From assembly GCF_029813775.1 (NCBI RefSeq), contig NZ_JARVKW010000051.1, positions 1 through 48,855 on the forward strand: 48,855 nucleotides of DNA, read 5' to 3'. How positions within the stretch are numbered: position 1 is the stretch's first letter; the number at the start of each line of letters is the position of its first letter. Made by a program: the position numbers and the translations under genes. This stretch comes from Streptomyces sp. DH24. Lineage in GTDB: Bacteria > Actinomycetota > Actinomycetes > Streptomycetales > Streptomycetaceae. The notes beneath the pieces are model-generated. The model was given only the letters and a program-made list of their open reading frames with translations. It had not been told where the DNA came from and ran no database searches. Positions 25,266 to 34,197 of the stretch are shown in pieces.

Positions 25266-26489
25266 TCAGGGGACCAGCTTCTCCTGGTGTCCGCCGCGCC
25301 ATTCGGTGAGCAGTACGGTGGCGTCGTCGTCGAGTTTCCCGCCGTGGTGATCGACGACGGCGGCCATCAGCCGGCGCAGGGTCTCGTGCAGGGTGTGCCG
25401 ACCGGAGTGATGACGCCGTACGAAGTCGGCGAACCGGTCCCGGCCGAACTGCCTGCCACGGGTGTCGCGGGCCTCCACCACACCGTCGGTGTACAGCAAC
25501 AGGCGGTCGCCGGGCTCCAACTGCTCGGCGCACTCGGTCACCGGCAGGTCCAGGCCGGTGCCCATGGGGCCGGCCGGAGGGCAGGCCAGCTCGGTCGTCC
25601 ACCGGCTGTCGCGGATCAGAATCGGCAGGTGATGGCCCCGGTTGATCCAGGTCAGCCGCCCGGTGTCCATGTCGAGGTCGGCCAGGATGCCGGTCGTGTA
25701 GCGGCTGGTGCCGAACTGGTCCAGCAGCGTCTGTTCGATCCGCTCGCTGGTCTCGGCCAGTGACGCGCCGTGGCGGCGGGCGTTGCGGCAGGCTGCCACG
25801 GCGAGGTTCGCGGTGATCCCGGCGGTGGTGTCGTGGCCCATGGCGTCGAAGACACTCAGGTGGAGCACGCTGCCGGTCACGGCGTAGTCGAAGGCGTCTC
25901 CGCCGACCTGGTAGGCCGGTTCCATGACCGCGCCCACCGTCACGTCGTGACCGGCGTACGCGGGCGGAGGGGTCAGGTTCCACTGCATCTCCGCCGCCAC
26001 GTTCATCGGCTCGGTGCGCACCAGGCGCGCGTAGGAGTCGCTGAAGGACCGCTTGCTGAGCAGGAGCAGGGCGGTCATCGACGCCAGGTCGCGCACGGCT
26101 TGGCGGGTCTCGTCGTCGTCGGTGTCGGTGTCGGTCCGCAACACGCCCAGGCGCTCCACGCCGTCGGTGACAGCCACCCACCACCGTCGGCGACCGTCCG
26201 GCGCGTTCTCCGTCGTCGACTCGGAGAGAAGACCCACGCGCTGGTACGCCTGACCGGGCAGGCTCCCCTGGACGGTGAACTCCTGCCCGTCGGCCCCGGC
26301 GTCCGGGCCCTTGCCCGTGAGCCGGCGCAGCACCGTTTCGCGGAGGTCGACGACGAAGACGGCCGTGTCGTACGCCCCGGCGCCGGCGGCGTACGCGTTG
26401 ATGAGCTCCGGCAGTTGCTCGAGCGTGGCGGTGTGGCTGACCTGCATCAGCCGTACCAGCGCCAGCGCCGCCACACCTCTGTCAACCAC
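25266..26489 (-). CDS. SpoIIE/PP2C-family protein phosphatase
   Basis: From GTG 26489 the product is 407 residues; GTG 26498 is equally possible and neither has a strong ribosome site. The N-terminal ~140 residues (MQVSHTATLEQLPELINAYA, AVFVVDLRETVLRRL) form a regulatory region without a named domain. The phosphatase domain has metal ligands at YQVGGDAFDYAV and LHLSVFDAMGHDTTAG, and later GDRLLLYTDGVVEARD. It probably dephosphorylates a STAS antagonist encoded elsewhere, since none is adjacent. It is separate in sequence from the GAF-SpoIIE gene at 13600-15042. Confidence 0.88.
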   Translation of the reverse strand: MVDRGVAALALVRLMQVSHTATLEQLPELINAYAAGAGAYDTAVFVVDLRETVLRRLTGKGPDAGADGQEFTVQGSLPGQAYQRVGLLSESTTENAPDGRRRWWVAVTDGVERLGVLRTDTDTDDDETRQAVRDLASMTALLLLSKRSFSDSYARLVRTEPMNVAAEMQWNLTPPPAYAGHDVTVGAVMEPAYQVGGDAFDYAVTGSVLHLSVFDAMGHDTTAGITANLAVAACRNARRHGASLAETSERIEQTLLDQFGTSRYTTGILADLDMDTGRLTWINRGHHLPILIRDSRWTTELACPPAGPMGTGLDLPVTECAEQLEPGDRLLLYTDGVVEARDTRGRQFGRDRFADFVRRHHSGRHTLHETLRRLMAAVVDHHGGKLDDDATVLLTEWRGGHQEKLVP

Positions 26490-27011
26490 GGGCCACACCC
26501 ATCGGGAAGCGATCGTCCCGGGCAGGCGGGCACAGGGCGGACGACGGGCAACCGTCGGTGCCGCGCATCCGGCGCGGATCCACTGCGCCCCGGCCGGCCC
26601 GGACCGTGTGCCCGCGTCCCGGCGGTGCCCCACCCCCCGGGGGACATCCCGGCGGCACGGGGCGGACCATCTGCATGACGGCTCCCTTCCCGCTCGGCAG
26701 ACACCGGCACCAGATTATTGCGGGGTCACCCGTTCCCGGACAACTGCATGCAAACCAGACTTGCAGGCCACCAGCCTGCCATGCGGGGTCGCCGCGCACC
26801 CGACGGTCGCTCCCGGAGGCCCGCTTCCGACGTCACGCCCGTGCCTCCTATGTGATCGCGGTCGACGCTCCGACGCCGGCGGGCAGGCCGAACAGCGGTC
26901 CCGCGGCAGTTTCGGGCAGGCGGGGGCGACTGCGGCCACGCCAGGTGGGAACACAGAACGCACGCACCGCCTCATCGGTCAGCGGTGCCCGGCGGGTCGG
27001 GAAGGCCGCAC
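26490..27011. other. Intergenic between divergent genes
   Basis: About 520 bp should hold promoters for the phosphatase (minus strand) and the YbdK ligase (plus strand). I see no ORF with coding character and no clear promoter consensus. Confidence 0.4.
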
Positions 27012-28106
27012 ATGACAACCGTCGGTGTCGAAGAGGAATACTTGCTGGTGGAAGCGGCCACCGGCCGCCTGAGCCCGTACAGCGAGAAGGTGCGGGCCGC
27101 CGCCGGTCTGGAGCCGTTCGTCGCGGCGGACGAGATCCAGTTGGAGCTGCTGCAGGCGCAGGTGGAGGTGGCCACCCCGGTCTGCGGCACCTTGGACGAG
27201 GTCGGCGGACACCTGCTGCGGCTGCGGCACGCCGTGGCCCGCGCGGCGGAGACGTACGGCTGCCGGATCCTGCCGAGCGGCATCGCGCCCATGGTGCAAG
27301 GCAGTGCCGTGGCGGTCACGGACAAGGCGCGCTACCGGGCGATGCTGCGGCAGGCGCCGCAACTGGTGGCGGAGCAGACGGTCAACGGCATGCACGTACA
27401 CGTCGCGGTACCGAGCCGTCGCAGCGGCGTGGAGGTACTCAACCGGCTGCGGCCCTGGCTGCCCACACTGACCGCCATGGGGGCGAACTCCCCGCTGTGG
27501 GACGGGCACGACACCGGCTTCGCGAGCTGGCGCACGCTCGTCTTCGACCGGTGGCCGGTCAGTGGGATACCGCCGCACTTCACCGACGACACCGACTACG
27601 ACGCCCGGGTACGGCACCTGCTGTCCACCGGCGTGATCGCGGACAGCGGCCAGTTGTACTGGCAGGCCCGGCTGTGCGAGCGCTATCCGACGGTCGAGGT
27701 CCGCTGCCTGGACGTACAGCCCCGCACCGACGACGCCGTGATGTTCGCCGGTCTGGTGCGCGGCATCGTGAACACGGCGATGCGCGAGGCCGCTGACGGG
27801 CGCGCGGCGCCGCAGACGAGCCCCGAGCTGCTGAAGGCGGCGATGTGGCAGGCCGCCCGTCACGGACTGAGCGGAGAGTTGATCGACCCTGCCGGCCGCC
27901 GGTGCCGCGCGGGTGACGTGGTGTACCAGCTGGTGGAGCATGTCGGCCCCGCGCTGGAGGAGGCCGGCGACACTCGCGAGGTCGGCGCCCTCGTCCACCG
28001 TCTGCTGCGGGACGGCACGGGTGCGGACCGGCAACGCCAGGTCCTGTCCAGGGGCGGCCCGGACGCCGTGATCGACATGCTCGCCGAGGCGGCCGTCATG
28101 CCGTGA
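27012..28106 (+). CDS. ybdK: YbdK-type carboxylate-amine ligase (glutamate-cysteine ligase family 2)
   Basis: This predicts 364 residues from ATG 27012, with GGGAAGG upstream. TVGVEEEYLLVEAATGRLSP opens the GCS2 fold; further landmarks are ADEIQLELLQAQVEVATPVC, EQTVNGMHVHVAVPSRRSGV, NSPLWDGHDTGFASWRTLVF and TVEVRCLDVQPRTDDAVMFA. Length is normal. E. coli YbdK shows weak glutamate-cysteine ligase activity; since actinobacteria use mycothiol, the natural substrate here is uncertain. Confidence 0.88.
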   Translation: MTTVGVEEEYLLVEAATGRLSPYSEKVRAAAGLEPFVAADEIQLELLQAQVEVATPVCGTLDEVGGHLLRLRHAVARAAETYGCRILPSGIAPMVQGSAVAVTDKARYRAMLRQAPQLVAEQTVNGMHVHVAVPSRRSGVEVLNRLRPWLPTLTAMGANSPLWDGHDTGFASWRTLVFDRWPVSGIPPHFTDDTDYDARVRHLLSTGVIADSGQLYWQARLCERYPTVEVRCLDVQPRTDDAVMFAGLVRGIVNTAMREAADGRAAPQTSPELLKAAMWQAARHGLSGELIDPAGRRCRAGDVVYQLVEHVGPALEEAGDTREVGALVHRLLRDGTGADRQRQVLSRGGPDAVIDMLAEAAVMP

Positions 28107-28139
28107 CACGACCTGCGTGAAGGCAGCCGATGACGGCAA

Positions 28140-28440
28140 CCGGTGCCCGCCGACAGTGCCTGCGGGATCACGACCCCGTGCTCGACGCCGGTGCGCAGGC
28201 AGTCCAGCACCTCGTTGGCGATGACTTCACCGGGAGCGACGGCGGGCACCCCCGGCGGATACGGCTGAGGTCGCGGATGCGCTCCGCAGGGTGCAGCGCG
28301 GCGTCCCGGAGATCGCGCCCGTGTTCGACCATCTGACGGCGCCGGCCGCCGAGGGTCGCGTAGACCGGGGAGGAGGCGCTGGTGCTGCCCGGCGGGGCTG
28401 CGGCGTGGTTCCGCGGGAAGTGCGGCGGTCTGATGCGGAC
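28140..28440 (-). pseudogene. Orn/Lys/Arg decarboxylase relic
   Basis: Minus-strand pieces read SSPVYATLGGRRRQMVEHGR, as in the stretch after the PLP lysine of fold-I decarboxylases. After a frame change near 28268 they give PYPPGVPAVAPGEVIANEVL and RTGVEHGVVIPQA, the hallmark C-terminal segment of Orn/Lys/Arg decarboxylases. A large internal part and the whole N-terminus are missing. It is squeezed between the YbdK and SWIM genes and marks the edge between the patchy left and the dense right part of the window. Confidence 0.65.
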
Positions 28441-28444
28441 ACCG

Positions 28445-31159
28445 TCACGTCGTGTCCGTGGTGTTCGACGGGTCCGGCTCCTCCGTCCCGTTCGGTGTGC
28501 CGAGGCCCGTGAGGGCGCCGACCGGGTCGAGGTCGGGGGTGCCGCGCGGCCACCAGTCGTCGTGGCCCGGCTCCGACTCGTACGCGTACCACAGTCCGTC
28601 GCGGCCGAGGCGCAGCTGGAGGTGTCCCCCGGGGTGCGTGAGGGTGTTGTGCCAGGGGCGGAAGGCGGGGAGGTCGGCGGCCAGGAGCAGGGGGCGGGCC
28701 CGGTCGAAGCGGCCGGCGGGCGGGTCCCAGAGCTCCTCGAGAACGGTGAGGCCGGCGCGTCCGCCCTGCCGCCAGGCGGCGACCGCGCGGGCCAGGTCGG
28801 CCGGGGTGCGGCCGGTGGCGGTGGCTAGGGAGGAGTAGAGCGAGCGGGTGCTCGCGGTGAGGCCGGAGCCGGGGCGGGCGGCGGCCAGGCGCACGGCGTC
28901 CTGCCACAGCGTCAGGTCTGCGACGGGGTCACGGCCGGTGGTGAGCAGCGCGTGGGCGCGGGCGGCGGCGTCGGTGGCGAGCTGGTCCAGCGCGAAGGGG
29001 TCCGGGCCGCCCGGTGCCGCCGGGTAGACCGGGGGCTGCTCGGGGTGCGGGGGCGCGGGCAACGGGGGTGGCGGTGCGGGGAGTTCCCGCCGGGCCAGGG
29101 CGTCCGTGGCGCGGACTCCGGGGAGGGCTGCCGGTGCCCGGTCCTGGGCGGCGCGGGCGGCGCGGGCGGCGCGGGCCGCGCTGAGCCGGGACAGGGCGTC
29201 CAGCAGCCGGCGTTCGCCCCGGCCGCGCAGCAGGAGCAGCACGAAGGGATCGGCGTCGAGCAGCCGCGCCGTCTGGTAGCAGAGCGCGGCGGCGTGCTTG
29301 CAGGGGTGACCGGAGTCGGGGCAACTGCACTGCGGGGCGAGGTCACCGGGGCCGGGCAGCAGGGGCACTCCGCAGTCGGCGAGGGACTGCGGCAGCTCCT
29401 TGTCGAGGAGCGCCGCGATGTGCCCGGGGCGGTCGGCGGCGGCGTCCAGGAACCTGTCCCAGTCGGCGTCGTCGAGCGTGCGCAGCCGCACCTGCACGCG
29501 GTAGGGCCGGGGCCGGGTGCCCTGCACGTACGCGAGCACGAGCCCCGGCGTGACGGTGATCGCGTCGACGTGCCCCTGCTCGGCGTAGCCCCGGCCGCGT
29601 GCCAGCCGCTTGGCGTCCAGCGCGCCCTCCTCCAGCGCCGCGACCCACGCGTTGCCCCACCAGGTCCCGGCGAACGCGCCGTCCCCTGCGGGACGTGCGG
29701 GCAACGCCGGGAAGGTCCGCCGCAGCTCACCGTCCCGGCCGGGGGCGGCCATGGAACGAGGGGTCGTTGCGGGCACGGGCGCGGGCGCGGTGGCGGTGGC
29801 GGGTGGAGGTGCGGGGCTGGTGGACTCGCGGCTCCGTGGGCCGGGGGCGGAGTCGGGGCGTGTGGTGGACGGGCGTGGGCGGGGGGCGGTGGACGGTTCG
29901 CCGGGTGAGTGCTCGGGGGTGGCGGGTTGGACCGACGGGCCGGAGTCGGCGGCCGACCGGGGGCCGTCGGACGCCGGGGCGACGGGTGCGGCGAGCCCAC
30001 GCCGACCGCGTTCGGACGAGGCGGTTCCACGGGGGGCCGACCCGCGGGCAGCCGATGCACGCTCGGGTGCCTCGTCCTCGTCCGGCCGGGGCTCGGGGTC
30101 GGGGTCGGGGTCGGTCGCGTCCTGCGGGAGACGGAAGGCGCCCGCCAGCAGTTCCCGCAGCTCGCGGGCGCGCGCGGCGGCGTCGCTCCGGTCCTCCCGC
30201 GAACCGGCACCGGCGGCACCCCGCTCATCACGGCCGTGGCGTACGGCCCCCCGTCCGCCCTTGCCGCCCCGGGCGCCCCGGGCACCCGCACGCTCGCGGG
30301 ACGTCGGTCCGTCCGGCGCCCCGTCGGCTCCCGCAGCACCTCGGCGTGCGGCGCGCAGCGCCTCGCGGGCCACGTCGGCCGGGCGGGCCGGACGGGGCGC
30401 GGTCCGGGCTGCACGCTGGTCGGGGTGCTCGGCGTCGGCGGGGAGGGCGGGGTCGGTGGATACGACGGAGTCCGTGGGGGCGGCGGAGTCGGTGGGAGCG
30501 GCGGGTACGACGGAGTCCCCGGCGGCGGCGGAGCCGGTGGGTACGACGAAGTCGGCGGGAGCGGCGGGTACGACGGAGTCCCCGGCGGCGGCGGAGCCGG
30601 TGGGTACGACGAAGTCGGCGGGAGCGGCGAGGGCGGCGGAGTCGGCGGGAGCGGCGGAGGGGGACTCGGCCCCGGCCGACCGTGTCCCAAGGCCATCCCC
30701 GTCCCCGGGCTCCCCCGAGCGGCGCCCGGCACCGACCGGCCGCACCGCGCGTTCCCCCGCGACCCCGGCGCCGCCCACTCCCCGGCCCCCGGCATCCGAG
30801 TCCCGGCCCCCGGCACCGCCCGCTCCCCGACCCCCGGCATCCGAGTCCCGGTCGCCGTCGGCCGGTGTCGGGCCCTCGTCCGTCTCCCCCGGCGCGGCCC
30901 CGGCGTCCGCCCGCGCCTCAGCGACGTCGGTGTCCGTTCCGTCCGGTGCTCCCTCCGCCGCACGCCGGGAGGCCATCGCCCGGCGCAGTGCCTCGCGGGC
31001 GATGTCGGCGGGGCGGGGTTCGGTGTGGCCCGCGGACGGCTCCCGTTCGTCGGCCGGCGGCTCGGTGTCCACGGGCCTGCCCCCGGGGTCGCCCGAGGCG
31101 GCCCGTCGGCTCGCCTCCCGCAGGGCGCGCCGGGCTTCCTCGGAGGGGCGCGGGGTCAT
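28445..31159 (-). CDS. SWIM zinc-finger protein, partner of SNF2 helicase
   Basis: This predicts 904 residues from ATG 31159 (ATGA overlap with the helicase stop). Residues 1-450 are low complexity, rich in Pro, Ala, Gly, Asp and Arg, with PADIAREALRRAMASRRAAE-type helical repeats (also PADVAREALRAARRG) and a tandem repeat encoded at 30501-30626. The conserved half begins near FAGTWWGNAWVAALEEGALD. The SWIM motif CSCPDSGHPCKH (residues about 611-622, C-x-C...C-x-H) should bind zinc. Such pairs with SNF2 proteins are common in actinobacteria and are thought to act on DNA or RNA complexes; the role is unknown. The disordered half is longer than usual. Confidence 0.9.
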   Translation of the reverse strand: MTPRPSEEARRALREASRRAASGDPGGRPVDTEPPADEREPSAGHTEPRPADIAREALRRAMASRRAAEGAPDGTDTDVAEARADAGAAPGETDEGPTPADGDRDSDAGGRGAGGAGGRDSDAGGRGVGGAGVAGERAVRPVGAGRRSGEPGDGDGLGTRSAGAESPSAAPADSAALAAPADFVVPTGSAAAGDSVVPAAPADFVVPTGSAAAGDSVVPAAPTDSAAPTDSVVSTDPALPADAEHPDQRAARTAPRPARPADVAREALRAARRGAAGADGAPDGPTSRERAGARGARGGKGGRGAVRHGRDERGAAGAGSREDRSDAAARARELRELLAGAFRLPQDATDPDPDPEPRPDEDEAPERASAARGSAPRGTASSERGRRGLAAPVAPASDGPRSAADSGPSVQPATPEHSPGEPSTAPRPRPSTTRPDSAPGPRSRESTSPAPPPATATAPAPVPATTPRSMAAPGRDGELRRTFPALPARPAGDGAFAGTWWGNAWVAALEEGALDAKRLARGRGYAEQGHVDAITVTPGLVLAYVQGTRPRPYRVQVRLRTLDDADWDRFLDAAADRPGHIAALLDKELPQSLADCGVPLLPGPGDLAPQCSCPDSGHPCKHAAALCYQTARLLDADPFVLLLLRGRGERRLLDALSRLSAARAARAARAAQDRAPAALPGVRATDALARRELPAPPPPLPAPPHPEQPPVYPAAPGGPDPFALDQLATDAAARAHALLTTGRDPVADLTLWQDAVRLAAARPGSGLTASTRSLYSSLATATGRTPADLARAVAAWRQGGRAGLTVLEELWDPPAGRFDRARPLLLAADLPAFRPWHNTLTHPGGHLQLRLGRDGLWYAYESEPGHDDWWPRGTPDLDPVGALTGLGTPNGTEEPDPSNTTDTT
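30501..30626. repeat. Two perfect 63-bp tandem copies inside the SWIM gene
   Basis: Bases 30501-30563 and 30564-30626 are identical. On the minus strand each unit encodes 21 residues of the type PADFVVPTGSAAAGDSVVPA. Degenerate further copies (DSAAPTDSVVSTD and related) flank it. The unit is a multiple of three, so copy number can change without breaking the frame. Confidence 0.9.
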
Positions 31160-34005
31160 GACGGCCTCCGGAGGGACACCAGGTCGGACAGGTCGCGGTC
31201 CGTCAGTTCCGTGAGGGCCGCCTCCCCGGAGCCGAGGATCGCGTCGGCCAGGGCCCGCTTGGACTCCAGCATCTCGGTGATGCGGTCCTCCACCGTGCCC
31301 TCGGTGATGAGGCGGTGGACCTGGACCGGCTGGGTCTGGCCGATGCGGTAGGCGCGGTCGGTGGCCTGTTCCTCGACGGCCGGGTTCCACCAGCGGTCGA
31401 AGTGGACGACGTGGCCCGCGCGGGTGAGGTTCAGGCCCGTGCCGGCCGCCTTCAGCGACAGCACCAGGACGGGTGTGGCGCCGCTCTGGAAGCGGTCGAC
31501 CATGTGCTCCCGCTCGGGCACGGGCGTGCCGCCGTGCAGCAGCTCCGCCGGGACGGCGCGCTCGGCGAGGTGCGCGGTGATCAGCCGGGCCATGCCGACG
31601 TACTGCGTGAAGACGAGCGCGGAGCCGTCCTCCGCGAGGAGGGTGTCCAGCAGCTCGTCCAGCAGGACGAGTTTCCCGGACCTCGCGGCCTGCCGGTCGC
31701 CGCCGGACAGCTCCTCCTTCAGGAACAGGGCGGGGTGGTCGCAGATCTGCTTGAGCGAGGTGAGGAGCTTCAGCACCATGCCGCGGCGCGCCATGCCCTC
31801 GGCGGTCTCGATGGCCAGCATCGACTCGCGCACCACCGCCTCGTACAGCGCGGCCTGTTCTCGGGTGAGCGGCACGGGACGGTCGGTCTCGGTCTTGGGC
31901 GGCAGCTCGGGGACGATGCCCGGGTCGGACTTCTTGCGGCGCAGCAGGAAGGGCCGGACGAGGCGGGCCAGCCGCTCCACCGCCTCCTCGTCCTCGCCGT
32001 TCTCCACGGCGCGCGCGTGCCGGGCGCGGAAGGACTTCAGCGGGCCCAGGAGGCCGGGGGTGGTCCAGTCGAGCAGGGCCCACAGTTCGGAGAGGTTGTT
32101 CTCGACGGGGGTGCCGGTGAGGGCCACGCGCGCGGGGGTGGGGATGGTGCGCAGCGCCTTCGCCGTGGCGGAGTAGGGGTTCTTGACGTGCTGGGCCTCG
32201 TCGGCGACGACCATGCCCCACGGCTGTACGGCGAGGACGGGTGCCGCGCTGCGCATGGTGCCGTACGTGGTGAGGACGAAGCCGCCGGGCAGGTCGTCCA
32301 GGGTGCGGTCCGGCCCGTGGAAGCGGCGGACGGGGACGCCGGGCGCGAACCGGGTGATCTCCCGCTGCCAGTTGCCGAGCAGGGAGGCCGGGCAGACCAC
32401 CAGCGTCGGTTCGCGGCGGGCGCGCTTGAGGTGCAGGGCGATGACGGTGATCGTCTTGCCGAGGCCCATGTCGTCGGCGAGGCAGCCGCCGAGGCCGAGG
32501 GAGGTCATGAGCTCCAGCCAGGCCAGGCCGCGCAGTTGGTAGTCGCGCAGGGTGGCGTGCAGGCCGGCCGGCGGTTCGGCGGGGCGGACGCCGGCCGTCA
32601 ACCGGTCGCGCAGGGCGGCGAGGGCGCCCGCGGGCACCGCCTCGACGGTCTCGCCGTCCACCTCGGCGGTGCCGGTGAGGGCGACGGACAGGGCGTCGAC
32701 GGGGTCGAGCAGGCCGAGGTCCCGTTTGCGGGCCTTGCGGACGAGGGCGGGGTCGACCAGCACCCACTGGTCGCGCAGCCGGACGACCGGGCGGTGCGCC
32801 TCGGCGAGCGCGTCCATCTCTGTCTCGCTGAGCGGGTCGCCGCCGAGCGCCAGCTGCCAGCGGAACCGCAGCAGGTCCTCGCTTTCGAAGAACCCGGTGC
32901 CGTCGGTCGCCGAGCCGGGCGCGGGCCGGACGACGGCCGTCGCGGTCAGGTCCTGCGCCAGGTCGCGGGGCCAGTGCACGGCGACACCGGCCGCGGCGAG
33001 CCGGGTGGCGGCGACGCCGAGCAGGTCGCTCAGCTCGTCCTCGGACAGCGCGAGCACGTCGGGCACGTCCTGCTCGCCGAGCCGGTCGAGCGGGGGCCAG
33101 ACCCGGGCCGCCCGGCGCACCGCGAGGGCGGCGTCGACGCGCGCGCGTGGCCCGAAGGCGTCGTCCGCCTCTCCCGCCCACAGGGCCGCCGCGTCGGCCA
33201 CCAGGGTGGGGTCGGCGAGGCTGTGCACCTGGACGATCGCGGCGCCCGCGGTGCGCACCCCGGCGTCGGGGTCGCCGTCGAACAGCTCGTAGGCCGACAG
33301 GTCCAGCCGGAGCGAGATCCGCACGCCCGCGTCCATGCCGGCGGCGACCTCGGCGGCCCAGTCGTGCGCGTGCGGCAGATGCTGGGCGGTGCTCGCCGCG
33401 AACGGTTTCCCGGCGGCGTAGGGGGCGGCCGGGGTGCGGGGCAGGGTGTCGGCGACCGCGTCGAGGAAGGCGCGCATCAGCGCTTCCGGTTCGGGCAGCA
33501 GCAGCGGGCCGGGGCCGGGCAGCGGGACCGCGTGCCCCTCGTACGGGAGGGCGGCGGCCACCGCCCTCAGGTGCGCGATGTCGTCCTGGTCGAGGGGTCC
33601 GGCCCGCCAGGCGTCGTGTCCGGTGGCGGTGAGGCCGGGCAGCAGGCGGCCCCGGGCGGCCAGCCGCAGCGCGTGCAGCGCGGCGGCGCCCCAGCAGGCG
33701 GTGGCGGGGTGGGCCGCCGGGTCGTGCCGGGCGCCGGCCAGCAGCCCGAGGGCCTCGCCGACCGGGAGCGTGAGCGCCGGGGTGGTCCTGCGGCGTACTC
33801 CGGCGCCGTGCCGTCGTACGACTGTGAGCTCCGTGGGGTGCGCTGCCGCGGCGGGCAGCGGGCCGCCGTCCGGGTCCCAGAAGGCGACGGTGCTCTCGCG
33901 CGGCAGGGGCGCGGGCAGGAAGACGGCCGCGAGCCGGGCGGGGACCGGACCGGCGGCGGGCCCGGGCTCCCCCGCCCGCTCGGCCACGGCGACCGTGCCG
34001 CTCAT
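31156..34005 (-). CDS. SNF2-family DNA-dependent ATPase/helicase
   Basis: This predicts 949 residues. ATG 34005 is chosen, with GGAGGTGA 11 nt upstream; a GTG four codons earlier is possible. The N-terminal ~450 residues are the SNF2-associated region of bacterial Rad54-like proteins. Motif I CLADDMGLGKT lies near residue 510, the Walker-B variant ADEAQ near 600, ALTGTPVENNLSELW (motif III) near 630, and LKAAGTGLNLTRAGHVVHFD and ATDRAYRIGQTQPVQVHRLI (motifs V-VI) near 860-890. It probably translocates on duplex DNA. It is translationally coupled to the SWIM protein. Confidence 0.93.
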   Translation of the reverse strand: MSGTVAVAERAGEPGPAAGPVPARLAAVFLPAPLPRESTVAFWDPDGGPLPAAAAHPTELTVVRRHGAGVRRRTTPALTLPVGEALGLLAGARHDPAAHPATACWGAAALHALRLAARGRLLPGLTATGHDAWRAGPLDQDDIAHLRAVAAALPYEGHAVPLPGPGPLLLPEPEALMRAFLDAVADTLPRTPAAPYAAGKPFAASTAQHLPHAHDWAAEVAAGMDAGVRISLRLDLSAYELFDGDPDAGVRTAGAAIVQVHSLADPTLVADAAALWAGEADDAFGPRARVDAALAVRRAARVWPPLDRLGEQDVPDVLALSEDELSDLLGVAATRLAAAGVAVHWPRDLAQDLTATAVVRPAPGSATDGTGFFESEDLLRFRWQLALGGDPLSETEMDALAEAHRPVVRLRDQWVLVDPALVRKARKRDLGLLDPVDALSVALTGTAEVDGETVEAVPAGALAALRDRLTAGVRPAEPPAGLHATLRDYQLRGLAWLELMTSLGLGGCLADDMGLGKTITVIALHLKRARREPTLVVCPASLLGNWQREITRFAPGVPVRRFHGPDRTLDDLPGGFVLTTYGTMRSAAPVLAVQPWGMVVADEAQHVKNPYSATAKALRTIPTPARVALTGTPVENNLSELWALLDWTTPGLLGPLKSFRARHARAVENGEDEEAVERLARLVRPFLLRRKKSDPGIVPELPPKTETDRPVPLTREQAALYEAVVRESMLAIETAEGMARRGMVLKLLTSLKQICDHPALFLKEELSGGDRQAARSGKLVLLDELLDTLLAEDGSALVFTQYVGMARLITAHLAERAVPAELLHGGTPVPEREHMVDRFQSGATPVLVLSLKAAGTGLNLTRAGHVVHFDRWWNPAVEEQATDRAYRIGQTQPVQVHRLITEGTVEDRITEMLESKRALADAILGSGEAALTELTDRDLSDLVSLRRPS

Positions 34006-34197
34006 ACGTCCTGTCACCTCCCGCCCCACGGCTCATGTGTCTTCGACTCTACGGGCGGGGTCTGACAACCGGCCCCGGAGCCGGGCCGGCGCGGGACGAC
34101 CGCACCGGACCGGCGACCGGCGGCGGGTGCCACGACACCGGCCCCGGCGGCCCGCCGCGCATGCCACGACACCGGCCCGCGCGACCCGCGCGGGGTG

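Noticed and set aside
30440..30680. CRISPR-like array
   Set aside because: The repeats are two adjacent 63-bp copies without spacers, inside a coding sequence and in frame.
28912..31161. Alternative long frames on both strands across the SWIM gene
   Set aside because: They are products of the low-complexity, GC-rich linker; only the frame with the SWIM motif and ATGA coupling is credible.
31315..34065. Plus-strand 916-residue open frame opposite the SNF2 gene
   Set aside because: It is antisense to a clear helicase with all motifs; long antisense frames are normal in 70+% GC DNA and the translation is low-complexity with no domain.
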